Positions 41,719 to 51,094 of a stretch of 64,000 nt of DNA are shown here, piece by piece (position 1 is the stretch's first letter; each line of letters starts with the position of its first letter). The translations under genes were made by a program, and so were the position numbers. Below the pieces are notes generated by a model, which was not told the origin of the DNA, did no database searches, and saw nothing but the letters and a program-made list of their open reading frames with translations. The DNA comes from Paucibacter sp. Y2R2-4 (lineage in GTDB: Bacteria; Pseudomonadota; Gammaproteobacteria; Burkholderiales; Burkholderiaceae_C), in NCBI RefSeq assembly GCF_025717535.1, contig NZ_JAJIRO010000002.1, positions 434,001 to 498,000 of the forward strand. Reading direction: 5' to 3'.

Positions 41719-42345
41719 ATGAAATTCACAGCTTTTGACCGCAAGTTGCAGGGGACCGGAGCGAGCCGCCGCCTGCGCATTGCTGGCCGCGTTCCTGCCG
41801 TCGTGTTCGGCGCAGGCGAACCCGCCAATATCGAACTGGACCACAACGCCCTGTTCTACGCGCTGAAGAAGGAAGCCTTCCACAGCACCATCCTCGAGAT
41901 GGAACTGAACGGCGTGGTCTCGCAAGTTCTGTTGCGCGACTTCCAACTGCACCCCTACAAGCCGCAAGTTCTGCACGCTGACTTCCAGCGCGTTGACGGC
42001 ACCACCAAGATCACCAAGAAGGTGCCTTTGCACTTCGTGGGCGAAGAGACTTCGGTCGCCGTCAAGACCGACTCTTGCACGGTCAACCACGTCATCACCG
42101 AACTGCTGATCACTTGCCTGGCTCAGCAACTGCCTGAGTTCATCGAAGTGGACCTGAGCGGCCTGACCAAGGGTCACTCGGTGCACGTGAACGACCTGAA
42201 GCTGCCTGCCGGCATCAAGGTTGTGACCCACGGCAAGCCGAACCCCGTGGTGGCTACTCCTGTTGAGCCCGTCGCTGAAGAAGTGATCGTGGCCGCTGCT
42301 GCTCCTGCCGACGACGGCAAGGGCAAGAAGAAGGGCAAGAAGTAA
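41719..42345 (+). CDS. rplY: 50S ribosomal protein L25/general stress protein Ctc
   Basis: The 208-residue product is the long (Ctc-type) bL25: N-terminal RNA-binding domain ([38 protein letters not shown]) and C-terminal beta domain ([20 protein letters not shown]), ending with a Lys-rich tail GKGKKKGKK. It binds 5S rRNA. It lies between prs and pth as in most betaproteobacteria. Confidence 0.97.
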   Translation: MKFTAFDRKLQGTGASRRLRIAGRVPAVVFGAGEPANIELDHNALFYALKKEAFHSTILEMELNGVVSQVLLRDFQLHPYKPQVLHADFQRVDGTTKITKKVPLHFVGEETSVAVKTDSCTVNHVITELLITCLAQQLPEFIEVDLSGLTKGHSVHVNDLKLPAGIKVVTHGKPNPVVATPVEPVAEEVIVAAAAPADDGKGKKKGKK

Positions 42346-42393
42346 TTCTTCTGCTCCTCTCTGAGCGACGCGACGGCGTCGACTCAGAACAAG

Positions 42394-42422
42394 AAGGCCC
42401 TGCGATGCGGGGCCTTTTTTTT
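42394..42422 (+). terminator. Intrinsic terminator after rplY
   Basis: AAGGCCCTGC pairs with GCGGGGCCTT (one G-T pair) around a 3-nt loop, followed by eight consecutive T. Confidence 0.9.
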
Positions 42423-42924
42423 GCTCAGCCTTTTCAATCAACGAACGCTTATCGTCACTATGCAGGCCTTGGCTTAGCGGTAATCAGTCCACTCGGGGGC
42501 TTCACGCCGCTCCTGCCCGGTCCAGCGGACCAGCCCTTCGCTAGGCTCAAGCCGTCCTCAGGACGCCTTGAGTCCGAACTCAGTCCCCCACCCCGGGCTA
42601 GCGCCCAGGGTTCCTCCTTTACCTCGCGTCGTAAAGCCCCCAAGCGTCCTGATCCAGAACGGACGTGCGACTTCGAGGCGGACGCACATCGCTGGAACTG
42701 CCGAGTGGCGTCGGGGGCGTGATTCCGCGAGGTAAAGGAGGAGCCGGCGCCCGAAGGGTGACGGCGGGGGACAGGAGCGGAATTACGCCCCCGGCGACGC
42801 TTGGCACCCGCCGGTCAGCAAAGGCCAAATCAGTGCCAAGACATGCCGAGGTGCCTTTGCTCTGCACGCCATTTTTGAGCGACAAGCGCGTGCCAAGCCC
42901 TTTTGCTCCACCTAAACTCCGCAC
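42423..42924. repeat. rplY-pth spacer with multiple inverted repeats
   Basis: This 500-bp non-coding spacer holds at least three nested or linked inverted repeats. One is a 27-nt near-palindrome (42546-42572, 12 of 13 pairs). A second is a perfect 17-bp pair, TCCTCCTTTACCTCGCG (42612-42628) with its complement at 42726-42742. A third is an outer pair, 42495-42518 against 42768-42792, with a few mismatches. A GGGGGCGTNATTCCGC unit occurs at 42713 and inverted at 42777. No open frame here has recognisable motifs. It may be a structured RNA, a degenerate small mobile element or a local repeat. Confidence 0.6.
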
Positions 42925-43593
42925 ATGATTCGACTTTTTGTTGGCCTCGGTAACCCGGGCCCTGAATATGAAGATACCCGGCATAACGCCGGTTTCTGGT
43001 GGATAGACACGCTGGCGCGCAAGCTCGGTGCTTCGCTGCAGGTGGAGCGCAACTATTACGGCCTGTGCGCACGCGTCAACAACGCGCCGGGGGCTGCGGG
43101 TCCGATCTGGCTCTTGCAGCCCATGACCTTCATGAACCTGTCCGGCAAAGCGGTGGCGCCACTGGCGCGTTTCTTCAAGATTGCGCCGGAAGAAATTCTC
43201 GCCATTCACGATGAACTGGACCTGCTACCGGGCGAGATGAAGTTCAAGCAAGGCGGCGGCAATGGTGGCCACAACGGCTTGAAAGACATGCAAGCCCAAC
43301 TCGGCTCCGCCAACTTCTGGCGACTGCGCCTGGGCATTGGCCACCCCGGCATCAAGAGTGAAGTTGCCGGCTATGTGCTGCGCAAGCCGCCGCTGAAAGA
43401 ACGCCAGGATGTCGAAGACTGCATCGCCAAATCGATGGACGCGGTTGAGCTGATGTTGTCCGGCCAAATGGACAAGGCGCTCACCAAGATTCACGCCAAG
43501 CCGCCGCGGCCAAAGCCGCCCAAGCCTGCGCCTACCGTCGGCGCAAACCCACCAACCAGCGAGCCCACAAGCGCTCAGGACAAGTCCTCGTGA
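42925..43593 (+). CDS. pth: Peptidyl-tRNA hydrolase
   Basis: Pth recycles peptidyl-tRNA dropped from ribosomes. The 222-residue product has [21 protein letters not shown] with the catalytic His in [37 protein letters not shown] and [13 protein letters not shown]. The fold ends near residue 190; a Pro/Lys-rich tail ([12 protein letters not shown]) extends it beyond the usual length. The stop overlaps the next GTG start. Confidence 0.97.
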   Translation: MIRLFVGLGNPGPEYEDTRHNAGFWWIDTLARKLGASLQVERNYYGLCARVNNAPGAAGPIWLLQPMTFMNLSGKAVAPLARFFKIAPEEILAIHDELDLLPGEMKFKQGGGNGGHNGLKDMQAQLGSANFWRLRLGIGHPGIKSEVAGYVLRKPPLKERQDVEDCIAKSMDAVELMLSGQMDKALTKIHAKPPRPKPPKPAPTVGANPPTSEPTSAQDKSS

Positions 43594-44090
43594 AGCCCGG
43601 TGCCGTCCATTTACTGATCACCTGCCTGCTCTTGTCAGGCGGAGCACAGCAGTTGGCGGCCCAAACCCAGGCTCGAACCAGCACCGTCTATCGATGCGGC
43701 CCCGAAGGCCGTGACCTGCGAGACTCACCCTGCCCCAGCAGCTTGCGCGCCAGTGAAATGACGGTGGAGTACGACCAACCCAGCGCAGCGCAAACGCAAG
43801 CAGCCAAAGACCGTGCCGCTGCCGACTTCAAGCGCGCCCAGGGGCTGGAGAAGGCGCGCCTCAAGCATGAGGCCGAAGCGCGCAAGCATCTGAGCACGCC
43901 GACCGGCATTGACGGATTGAAGCCCATCCCTGCCGTCATTGCGGCCAGCGGTCCGAAACCCGCTCAGGCCCCTAAGCCGCCCAAAGCCCCACAGGCGCCC
44001 AAGCCCGCCAAGAAGGCTGAGCCTCAGCCCGCGGGCAAAGAAGCGACAAAACCGGCGCAAGCACCCAAGGCCACGCCAAGCACCCGCTAG
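43590..44090 (+). CDS. Exported DUF4124-like protein
   Basis: The 166-residue product starts at a GTG overlapping the pth stop (GTGA). It has a signal peptide ([20 protein letters not shown]), then a short DUF4124-like segment ([19 protein letters not shown]) with two cysteines, a charged helical stretch and a long Ala/Pro/Lys-rich tail. DUF4124 proteins are periplasmic and uncharacterised in most cases. The tail resembles the Pro/Lys tail of the preceding Pth product in composition. Confidence 0.72.
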   Translation: MKPGAVHLLITCLLLSGGAQQLAAQTQARTSTVYRCGPEGRDLRDSPCPSSLRASEMTVEYDQPSAAQTQAAKDRAAADFKRAQGLEKARLKHEAEARKHLSTPTGIDGLKPIPAVIAASGPKPAQAPKPPKAPQAPKPAKKAEPQPAGKEATKPAQAPKATPSTR

Positions 44091-44093
44091 AAT
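44088..44093 (+). promoter_or_regulatory. Candidate -10 of the cobalamin locus
   Basis: TAGAAT overlaps the stop codon of the preceding gene and would start transcription near 44100, at the 5' edge of the riboswitch. No convincing -35 is seen. Confidence 0.35.
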
Positions 44094-44100
44094 CCCCAGC

Positions 44101-44322
44101 TGTTGGTGCTCGTGCAAGCATTCATGCTTGTGCAGTTAAACGGGAATCAGAACGGTGCGCTTCCACGAAGCAAACCCAACCTGAGCTGTCCCCGCAACGG
44201 TAAGTGGACGGATCGCACTCCAGCGTTCCAAGACCTGTCATCGCTCCACTGGCGCTTTTTTATGCGCTGGGAAGGACACAGGCCTCGCCTCCACCAGCCC
44301 GGATACCGGCCAACAACGTGGT
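44101..44322 (+). promoter_or_regulatory. Cobalamin (AdoCbl-type) riboswitch
   Basis: The leader carries the hallmarks of the cobalamin aptamer: GGTGCTCGTG near its start, GTTAAACGGGAATCAG followed by a GGTG element, the highly conserved core CTGAGCTGTCCCCGCAACGG, and a closing GCCCGGATACCGGCC segment. Adenosylcobalamin binding normally lowers expression of the downstream B12 uptake and synthesis genes, which matches the genes that follow. Confidence 0.93.
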
Positions 44323-44362
44323 GCGCCGCACACTCCACAAGAGCTAGCGGCAATCCGTTCCA

Positions 44363-44400
44363 CAGGAATTCAGCGGGTGAGCTGAATCCTGGTTGTTTTT
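44363..44400 (+). terminator. Terminator hairpin of the cobalamin riboswitch
   Basis: CAGGAATTCAGC pairs with GCTGAATCCTG (one bulged A), loop GGGTGA, followed by GTTGTTTTT. It ends 16 nt before the btuB ATG and looks like the expression platform, giving transcriptional control. Confidence 0.8.
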
Positions 44401-44415
44401 GCTTCCTGCATTTTC

Positions 44416-46338
44416 ATGACCTCTCCTATCTGGCGCTCCGTCCGCCCCTCCGCTTCCGCGACCTCCTTCGCCGCAGCTCCCTTCGCCCTGGCCCTTATCG
44501 CCACCGCCATCCAAGCCCCCGTGATGGCCCAGCCCGGCCCCAACAAGCTGGATTCCGTGGTGGTCACTGCCACCCGCTCACCCATGCGCCTCAGCAATGT
44601 CTTGGCTGACATGACGGTGCTGACCCGTGCCGAGATTGAGAAGCAAGCCTTTGGCGGCATTGCCGATTTGCTGCGCAATAACGGCTGCGCCGAAATGGTC
44701 CGCAATGGCGGACCTGGCTCCAACACCAGCCTGTTCCTGCGCGGCGCCGATACCCGCCACACCGTGGTGATGATTGACGGCGTGCGCGTCGACTCTCAGT
44801 CGACCGGCGGCGCCAGCTGGCAAGCCCTGCCACTGGCTCAGATCGAGCGCGTGGAAGTCTTGAAAGGCCCCGCCAGTGCCATCTACGGCTCGGACGCCGT
44901 GGGCGGCGTGGTGCAAATCTTCACCCGCAAGGGCAATGGCGCACCGCAGCTGGACCTCGGCGCCGGCTTTGGCAACCTGGCCACCCGCAAGCTGGACGCC
45001 GGCATCTACGGCAGCGCTGGCATTTTTGACTACAGCGCCAGCTTCGCCGATGAGCGCAGCGACGGCTTCAACGCCACCCTCGACCTGCCCGGCAGCTTCG
45101 GCTACGTGCCCGATAGAGACGGCTACCGCAACCACAATGCCAAGGCCAGACTCGGTGCCCAATTCAACGCCGAGCAGCGCCTGGAGTTGATGGTGCTGAG
45201 CAGCCATGCAGATGCCCAGTACGACGCGTCCAAGGCCAAGCCCAATAACGACGACCACAGCATCCAAGACACGAAAGCCGCCAACCTGAGTTGGAATGCC
45301 CAGTGGCTGCCGGCCCTGCAAACACAGCTGAGCTTTGGCCAGTCGAGCGAGCGCTACGAGACCAAGCCCTCGCCCTATGTATCCGATACGCGGATTCGCA
45401 ATCTGGCCTTGAATGGCTCCTACGAGTTCAGCAAGAACAACCAGCTGAACTTCATCTTGGAGCGCCGCGAAGACCGGCTGGAAAACTCCGGCCTTTCGCA
45501 AACCGCAACGCCAGGCCTCGACGAGCGCAATCAAAAAGGCATCGCCCTGGGCTGGCTCTGGAACTCCGGCCCTGCCAGCTTGCAAGTGCATGGCCGCCAT
45601 GATGAAGACAGCCAATTCGGCGGCGTCAACACCGGCACCCTTGCCGCCGGCTACCGAGTCACCGAAACGCTGCGATTGGTGGGCTCGGTTGGCAATGCCT
45701 TCCGCGCGCCCACGCTATACCAGCGCGGCAGCATCTACGGTCCCAATCTGAAGCAGGCCGGCGTCAAGGAACTGGAGCCAGAAAAAGGCCGTAACCTCGA
45801 ATTCGGACTGAAGTTCGCCAGCGGCGAGCATGAGTTATCGGCCACCGTCTACCGCAATCTGGTCAAGGACCTGATCATTTTTGGCGAAGCCGGCACTTGC
45901 AAAAGCAACTTCGGCTGCTATCAAAACGTGGACGAAGCGCGGCTGCAAGGCCTCAGCTTGCAAGGCAGCACCCAACTGGGCATCTTCAGCCTGACGGGCT
46001 CCCTGGATCTGCAGAATCCAATCAATCGCAAGAACGAAAAGCTGCTGGCGCGTCGCTCCAAACAGTTCGGCACCCTGCATGCCGACGTCAATTTGGGCGC
46101 GTGGAATCTGGGCGCCGGCGTTCAGGCCTCGGGCCAGCGTTTTGACGATGCTGCCAACACCAAGCCCCTGGCCGGTTATGAGGTCTTCAATCTGGATGCG
46201 CAGTTCAAGCTGAGTCGCGATCTGCGCCTGCAGTTCAATCTGGACAATGTGCTGAACAAGGTCTACCAGACGGCCGGGGGTTACGCCCAATCTCCACGCA
46301 CCGTCTTCATCGGCCTGCGCTACAGCCCCTCGCTGTAA
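44416..46338 (+). CDS. btuB: TonB-dependent vitamin B12 receptor BtuB
   Basis: BtuB imports cobalamin across the outer membrane. The 640-residue product has an N-terminal signal region (ALALIATAIQAPVMAQ), the TonB box region LDSVVVTATRSP, a plug domain (FLRGADTRHTVVMIDGVRV; VEVLKGPASAIYGSDAVGGV) and a barrel ending in GLRYSPSL. Size, motifs and the cobalamin riboswitch directly upstream support BtuB over a siderophore receptor. The start codon lies 16 nt after the terminator hairpin with no strong ribosome site visible. Confidence 0.93.
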   Translation: MTSPIWRSVRPSASATSFAAAPFALALIATAIQAPVMAQPGPNKLDSVVVTATRSPMRLSNVLADMTVLTRAEIEKQAFGGIADLLRNNGCAEMVRNGGPGSNTSLFLRGADTRHTVVMIDGVRVDSQSTGGASWQALPLAQIERVEVLKGPASAIYGSDAVGGVVQIFTRKGNGAPQLDLGAGFGNLATRKLDAGIYGSAGIFDYSASFADERSDGFNATLDLPGSFGYVPDRDGYRNHNAKARLGAQFNAEQRLELMVLSSHADAQYDASKAKPNNDDHSIQDTKAANLSWNAQWLPALQTQLSFGQSSERYETKPSPYVSDTRIRNLALNGSYEFSKNNQLNFILERREDRLENSGLSQTATPGLDERNQKGIALGWLWNSGPASLQVHGRHDEDSQFGGVNTGTLAAGYRVTETLRLVGSVGNAFRAPTLYQRGSIYGPNLKQAGVKELEPEKGRNLEFGLKFASGEHELSATVYRNLVKDLIIFGEAGTCKSNFGCYQNVDEARLQGLSLQGSTQLGIFSLTGSLDLQNPINRKNEKLLARRSKQFGTLHADVNLGAWNLGAGVQASGQRFDDAANTKPLAGYEVFNLDAQFKLSRDLRLQFNLDNVLNKVYQTAGGYAQSPRTVFIGLRYSPSL

Positions 46339-46367
46339 ACCTCCCCTCGAGCCAAGAGCGAGCCGCC

Positions 46368-46961
46368 ATGACCAGCACCCCAGCGCATCAACACCATCTG
46401 ATCGTTGGCGGTCAACGCAGCGGCAAGTCGCGCCAGGCGGAGCGCCTGGCGCAAGACTGGCTGCAGCGCGACACCGCGCACCGCGTGACGGTGCTGGCCA
46501 CGGCGCTTGCTTTTGACGAGGAAATGCAAGCGCGCATTGCGCGCCACCAGGCCGACCGGCCGGCGGGCTTTGACACGGTTGAAGTGCCGCTGAGCCTGTC
46601 GCGCGCCTTGCTGGCTAACGCTGCCCCTGGTCGGCTCCTGCTGGTGGATTGCCTGACGCTTTGGCTGACCAATTGGCTGATGCCGATGAGCAATCAGCCC
46701 GATCTGGAGGGCTGGCGGCGCGAGCTGCAGTCCTTGACTGAGCTGCTGCCCAAGCTCAGCTCCCCGGTGCTCTTCGTCTCCAACGAGGTGGGCTGGGGCG
46801 TCTCGCCGATGAGCCGCGAGTCGCGTTTTTATGTGGACGAACTGGGGCGCTTGAACCAGGCCGTGGCGGCGCGCTGTGCGCAATTGACGCTGATGGTGGC
46901 CGGCCAAGCCTGGACACGCCCGGTGGAAGCCAGACCCGAGTCTCAAGAGGCTCATCCATGA
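46368..46961 (+). CDS. cobU: Adenosylcobinamide kinase/guanylyltransferase
   Basis: This bifunctional enzyme phosphorylates adenosylcobinamide and then attaches GMP, activating it for loop assembly. The 197-residue product has the P-loop GGQRSGKS (residues 14-21), LLLVDCLTLWLTNWL and FVSNEVGWGVSPMSRESRFYVDELG, all family motifs. The stop overlaps the btuF start by ATGA. Confidence 0.96.
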   Translation: MTSTPAHQHHLIVGGQRSGKSRQAERLAQDWLQRDTAHRVTVLATALAFDEEMQARIARHQADRPAGFDTVEVPLSLSRALLANAAPGRLLLVDCLTLWLTNWLMPMSNQPDLEGWRRELQSLTELLPKLSSPVLFVSNEVGWGVSPMSRESRFYVDELGRLNQAVAARCAQLTLMVAGQAWTRPVEARPESQEAHP

Positions 46962-47866
46962 AGATCAACACCACCATGACGCTGATTCAACAAAGTCTGG
47001 CTTGGTTGGCCTGCGGCCTGCTGAGCGCAGCAGCCGCAGCGCAAAGCCGGGTCGACATCAAAGACGACCTCGGCCAGACCACCCAATGGACCAAGCCGCC
47101 GCAGCGCATCGTCACCCTGCTGCCCTCGCTGACCGAAACCATCTGCGAACTCGGCGCCTGCGACAAGCTGGTCGGCGTGGACCGCTACTCCAACTTTCCC
47201 GCCCAGGTGAACCGCCTGCCCAAGCTGGGGGGCCTGGACGACACCCAGGTCGAGACCATCGTCTCGCTGAAACCCGATGTGGTGCTGCTGGCGCCGTCCT
47301 CGCGGGTCAGTGACCGCCTGCGCAGCCTGGGCCTGACCGTGGTGACGCTGGAAACCCGCTCCTACGCCGATGTGCAAAGAGTGCTGAATACCCTGGGGCA
47401 GTTGCTGCAGATCAGCGATGCCCAGGCCATCTGGCGCCGCATCGACGCCAGTGTGGGCGCCGCCGCGCAAAGCATTCCGCCGCAAGCGCGGGGCACCTTG
47501 GTCTATTACGAGATCGACCGCTCGCCCTATGCGGCCGGCCCGTCCTCTTTCATGGGCGAGACGCTGACGAGGCTGGGCGGCCGCAACATCATCACGCCCG
47601 AGATGGGGCCCTTTCCCAAGATCAGCCCCGAGTATGTGGTGCGCGCCAAGCCGCAGCTGATCATGATCGGCAAGCGCAATGTCGACGGTCTGTACCAGCG
47701 CCCCGGTTGGGACCGCATTCCGGCCATCGCCAATAAGCGCGTCTGCGTCTTTGACGCCGAGCAAAGCGATGTGATGGCAAGACCTGGCCCTCGCATGGGC
47801 GAAGCGGCTCAGATCATGGCCCGCTGCCTGCGGGAGCTGGGCAACGCCAGCCCGAACCGGCCATGA
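46958..47866 (+). CDS. btuF: Cobalamin ABC transporter substrate-binding protein
   Basis: The 302-residue product has a signal peptide (SLAWLACGLLSAAAAAQS) and the helical-backbone periplasmic binding fold of BtuF: RIVTLLPSLTETICELGACDKLVGVD, then VETIVSLKPDVVLLAP and PGWDRIPAIANKRVCVFD. It delivers B12 to the BtuCD permease encoded by the next two genes, with which it is translationally coupled. Confidence 0.93.
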   Translation: MKINTTMTLIQQSLAWLACGLLSAAAAAQSRVDIKDDLGQTTQWTKPPQRIVTLLPSLTETICELGACDKLVGVDRYSNFPAQVNRLPKLGGLDDTQVETIVSLKPDVVLLAPSSRVSDRLRSLGLTVVTLETRSYADVQRVLNTLGQLLQISDAQAIWRRIDASVGAAAQSIPPQARGTLVYYEIDRSPYAAGPSSFMGETLTRLGGRNIITPEMGPFPKISPEYVVRAKPQLIMIGKRNVDGLYQRPGWDRIPAIANKRVCVFDAEQSDVMARPGPRMGEAAQIMARCLRELGNASPNRP

Positions 47867-48876
47867 AACCGCTGGGCAGCACGCCTTTGCAAGCCTGGCC
47901 ACTGCTGGCCGGCTTGGCTCTGTGCAGCGTCTTGGCGCTGATGCTGGGCGTAGCCGTCGGCAGCACCGGCCTGGCCTTCACTTGGGTGGATGTGGATGCA
48001 GCTATGGCCGACCAGATCCTCTGGCAGATTCGCCTGCCCCGCTCGGCCGGCGCCTGGACGGCCGGCGCCCTGCTCGGTTTAGCAGGGGCCATCACCCAAG
48101 GCCTGTTTCGCAATCCGCTGGCCGACCCCTATTTGCTAGGCAGCGCCGCAGGAGCGCGCCTGGGCGTAGGCATTGCGCTGGCCTTGCTGGGCGGCTCACC
48201 AATGGGCATGGCCTGGCTGGAACGCTTGGGCCTCACCGGCGCCGCTTTCATCGGCACCCTGGCCGGCGTCTCGCTGGCTTTGATGATGGCACGCGGCGTG
48301 GAGCACACGCTGCGCCTGCTGCTGGCCGGCGTGGTCGTCGGCGTGGTGCTGGGCGCCATCACCGATCTGATCAATCTGAGCAACCCCGACATCCTGCGCA
48401 CCATGCAGGCCTTTGTCTTGGGCACCACCGGCTTTTTGGGCTGGAACAGTGTGATCCTGATGAGCGCGGTCTTGGGCCTGAGCCTGGCCGTGGCCCTGGG
48501 CGGCAGCCAGGCGCTGGACGCGCTGACGCTGGGCGAGTCCACCGCGCAGTCGCTGGGCGTTCGCCTGAGCCTGGTGCGGGTGGTGTTGATTCTGGCCTTC
48601 GCGCTGGCCACGGGCACCGCCGTGGCGCAGACCGGCATGATCGCTTTTGTCGGCCTGGTCGCCCCGCATCTGGTGCGCAATCTCTGCCCAGCCACCCATG
48701 GCAAATTGCTGCTGCTGTCGGCCTGCGCCGGCGGGCTGCTGCTGCTGAGCGCCGATATTCTGTCGCGCTGCTTGATTGCGCCGCAGGAGTTGCCGGTGGG
48801 CGTCATCACCGCGATTCTGGGCGGCGGCTATCTGCTGCGCCTGATGCACCGTCAACGCGGCCGGAGGTCTTCATGA
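47863..48876 (+). CDS. btuC: Cobalamin ABC transporter permease
   Basis: The 337-residue membrane protein belongs to the FecCD/BtuC permease family, with about ten predicted helices. Characteristic segments are LPRSAGAWTAGALLGLAGAI, RNPLADPYLLGSAAGARLGV, and GMIAFVGLVAPHLVRNL, the last near the coupling helix that contacts BtuD. It overlaps both neighbours by 4 nt. The substrate is inferred from the B12 context. Confidence 0.94.
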   Translation: MKPLGSTPLQAWPLLAGLALCSVLALMLGVAVGSTGLAFTWVDVDAAMADQILWQIRLPRSAGAWTAGALLGLAGAITQGLFRNPLADPYLLGSAAGARLGVGIALALLGGSPMGMAWLERLGLTGAAFIGTLAGVSLALMMARGVEHTLRLLLAGVVVGVVLGAITDLINLSNPDILRTMQAFVLGTTGFLGWNSVILMSAVLGLSLAVALGGSQALDALTLGESTAQSLGVRLSLVRVVLILAFALATGTAVAQTGMIAFVGLVAPHLVRNLCPATHGKLLLLSACAGGLLLLSADILSRCLIAPQELPVGVITAILGGGYLLRLMHRQRGRRSS

Positions 48877-49763
48877 GCACGCGCCCCGAACAACACACCG
48901 AGGCCGGCGCCAGCGCCGCGCTGCGCTGCCACGAACTCAGTGCCAGCTTGCAAGGCCAGCCGGTGCTGCACCGCATCGCGCTGGACCTACCGCTCGCGCG
49001 CTGGACCGCCATCGTCGGCCCCAATGGCGCGGGCAAGTCCACCTTGCTGCGCGCACTCACCGGCCTGATCCCCAGCCTGGGGCAGATCAACTTGCTGGAT
49101 CGCCCTCTTCAAGACTGGCCCACCAAGGCAAGAGCCCGTGCCTTGGCCTGGTTAGGCCAGAACGAGGCCAGTGGCGAGGACCTGAGCGCGCAAGACGTCG
49201 TCATGCTGGGCCGTCTGCCGCACCGCGCATGGCTGGCACCACCTAGCGCCAGTGACCATGCGGCAGTGCGCCAAGCCATGCAGCAAACCCAGTGCTGGGA
49301 CTGGCGCTGCCGCTCGCTCGGCCAACTCTCCGGCGGTGAGCGACAGCGGGTGCTGCTGGCGCGCGCCTTGGCCGTCCAAGCCCAGGTCTTGATGATGGAT
49401 GAGCCACTGGCTCATCTGGACCCGCCGCACCAGGCCGACTGGCTGCAGATCGTGCGCGGCGAAGTGGCCCAGGGTCACAGCGTCATCAGCGTGCTGCATG
49501 AACTCAATATCGCCTTGCAGGCCGACTGGCTGGTGGTGATGAGCGAGGGCCGCCTGCGCCATTGCGGCCGCCCGGCCGAGGCGGCCACCCGAGAGGCTTT
49601 GCAAGAAGTCTTCGACCATCGCCTGCAACTGATCGAGTTGCAAGGCCAATGGCTGGCCCTGCCCGGTGCACCCGCGCCTTCGGCATCGGCAGCCATCCCC
49701 TCTACACAGCCGGCCGCCCTAGCCAGCAATGTCTTGCCCCTGAAAGCTCGTTCCCATGACTGA
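48873..49763 (+). CDS. btuD: Cobalamin ABC transporter ATPase
   Basis: The 296-residue product powers BtuC. Walker A is GPNGAGKS (residues 49-56), the signature is LSGGERQRVLLARAL, Walker B is VLMMDEPLAHLD and the switch histidine is in SVLHELN. The C-terminal about 45 residues form an Ala/Pro/Ser-rich extension. The ATG at 48873 overlaps btuC; the long upstream frame over btuC is not coding. Confidence 0.94.
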   Translation: MSTRPEQHTEAGASAALRCHELSASLQGQPVLHRIALDLPLARWTAIVGPNGAGKSTLLRALTGLIPSLGQINLLDRPLQDWPTKARARALAWLGQNEASGEDLSAQDVVMLGRLPHRAWLAPPSASDHAAVRQAMQQTQCWDWRCRSLGQLSGGERQRVLLARALAVQAQVLMMDEPLAHLDPPHQADWLQIVRGEVAQGHSVISVLHELNIALQADWLVVMSEGRLRHCGRPAEAATREALQEVFDHRLQLIELQGQWLALPGAPAPSASAAIPSTQPAALASNVLPLKARSHD

Positions 49764-51072
49764 ATGCCAGGCGCTGATGATCAGCGCGCCCTCCTCCGGC
49801 TCCGGCAAGACCAGCGTCACCGCGGCCATCGCGCGCTGGCAGCGCCGCTTGGGGCGCAAAGTGCGTGTCTTCAAGACCGGGCCCGACTATCTGGACCCGA
49901 TGATTCTGGAGCGCGCCAGCGGCCATCCGGTTTATCAGTTAGACCTCTTCATGGGCGGCCTGGACCATTGCCGTGGGCTGCTGGCCGAGGCCGCCGCCAG
50001 TGCCGACCTGATCTTGGTCGAAGGGGTGATGGGCTTGTTCGACGGCGACCCGAGCAGCGCCGATCTGGCCGCTGCTTTTGGCCTGCCAGTGCTGGCCGTC
50101 ATCGACGCATCAAGCATGGCGCAGACCTTTGCCGCCCTCGCCACCGGTTTGCAACGCTTCCGCCCCGATGTGAAGGTCTGCGGCATGGTGGCCAATCGCG
50201 TCGGCAGCGCAGCCCACGGCAAGATGGTGGCGCAAGGCCTGCCGCCCGAACTGCCGCTGATGGCAGCCCTGGTGCGCAATGAGCACTTGAGCTTGCCCGA
50301 GCGTCATCTGGGTCTGGTGCAGGCCTTGGAGCTGCCGGAGCTGGACGCCCAATTGGACGCCTGGGCCGAGCACTTGGCACAGGCCCTGGAGCCCGAGTTT
50401 GAGTTCCCGCGCGTCAGCTTCGAGAACGCTGCTTCCCCGTACGCGGAAGCCCAGCCGCAGGCCCTGGCCGGGCGCCGCATCGCCGTGGCCCAAGACGCCG
50501 CCTTCAGCTTCATCTACCCTGCAAATTTGGACTGCTTGCGGGCGCTCGGCGCTGTGCTGCAGTTCTTCTCGCCGCTACAGGGTCAGGTCTTGCCTGAATG
50601 CGATGCGCTCTGGCTGCCTGGCGGCTACCCAGAACTGCATGCGCAAACCCTGCGCCAGCATCCGAGCTTCTTCGCCGATTTGCGTCAGCACTTGCAAGCC
50701 GGCAAGCCGCTGCTGGCCGAATGCGGCGGCATGCTGTGCTTGCTGGACCAGTTGATCGACGCCGAGGGTCAGGCGCATGTGATGGCCGGTGCCATGCCCG
50801 GCACGGCCCGCATGCAAAGCAAATTGGCGGCCCTGGGGCTGCAAGCTATTGCCTGGCCCGAGGGGCTGCTGCGCGGCCACAGCTTTCACTACTCGACGCT
50901 GGGCACACCCCTGCACGCCATCGCCACGGCCGAGAACCCGAATGGTGGCCGCACCGCCGAGGCGCTCTACCGGCAAGGCTCGCTACGGGCCAGCTATATC
51001 CACCACTACTTCCCGTCCAATCCGACTGCGGTGGCCGCGTTCTTTGCACAGCAACCCGCTGTGAAGGCCTGA
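49756..51072 (+). CDS. cobB: Cobyrinate a,c-diamide synthase (CobB/CbiA)
   Basis: The enzyme amidates the a and c carboxylates of the corrin ring using glutamine and ATP. The 438-residue product has the N-terminal P-loop (SAPSSGSGKTSVTAAIA), the VEGVMGLFDGD motif, and a C-terminal class I glutaminase-like domain with LPGGYPELHAQ and nucleophile Cys323 in LLAECGGMLCLL. The same family serves cobyrinate (CbiA) and hydrogenobyrinate (CobB); sequence alone does not settle which. Confidence 0.94.
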   Translation: MTECQALMISAPSSGSGKTSVTAAIARWQRRLGRKVRVFKTGPDYLDPMILERASGHPVYQLDLFMGGLDHCRGLLAEAAASADLILVEGVMGLFDGDPSSADLAAAFGLPVLAVIDASSMAQTFAALATGLQRFRPDVKVCGMVANRVGSAAHGKMVAQGLPPELPLMAALVRNEHLSLPERHLGLVQALELPELDAQLDAWAEHLAQALEPEFEFPRVSFENAASPYAEAQPQALAGRRIAVAQDAAFSFIYPANLDCLRALGAVLQFFSPLQGQVLPECDALWLPGGYPELHAQTLRQHPSFFADLRQHLQAGKPLLAECGGMLCLLDQLIDAEGQAHVMAGAMPGTARMQSKLAALGLQAIAWPEGLLRGHSFHYSTLGTPLHAIATAENPNGGRTAEALYRQGSLRASYIHHYFPSNPTAVAAFFAQQPAVKA

Positions 51073-51094
51073 GCGCAAGGGCCGCGAGAACTCC

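Noticed and set aside
42423-42924. CRISPR array in the rplY-pth spacer
   Set aside because: The repeats are inverted and irregular, with no regular direct repeat and spacer pattern and no cas genes nearby.
47922-48872. Extension of the btuD frame through btuC
   Set aside because: The frame overlaps btuC, which has clear permease helices; the ATPase family start is at 48873.
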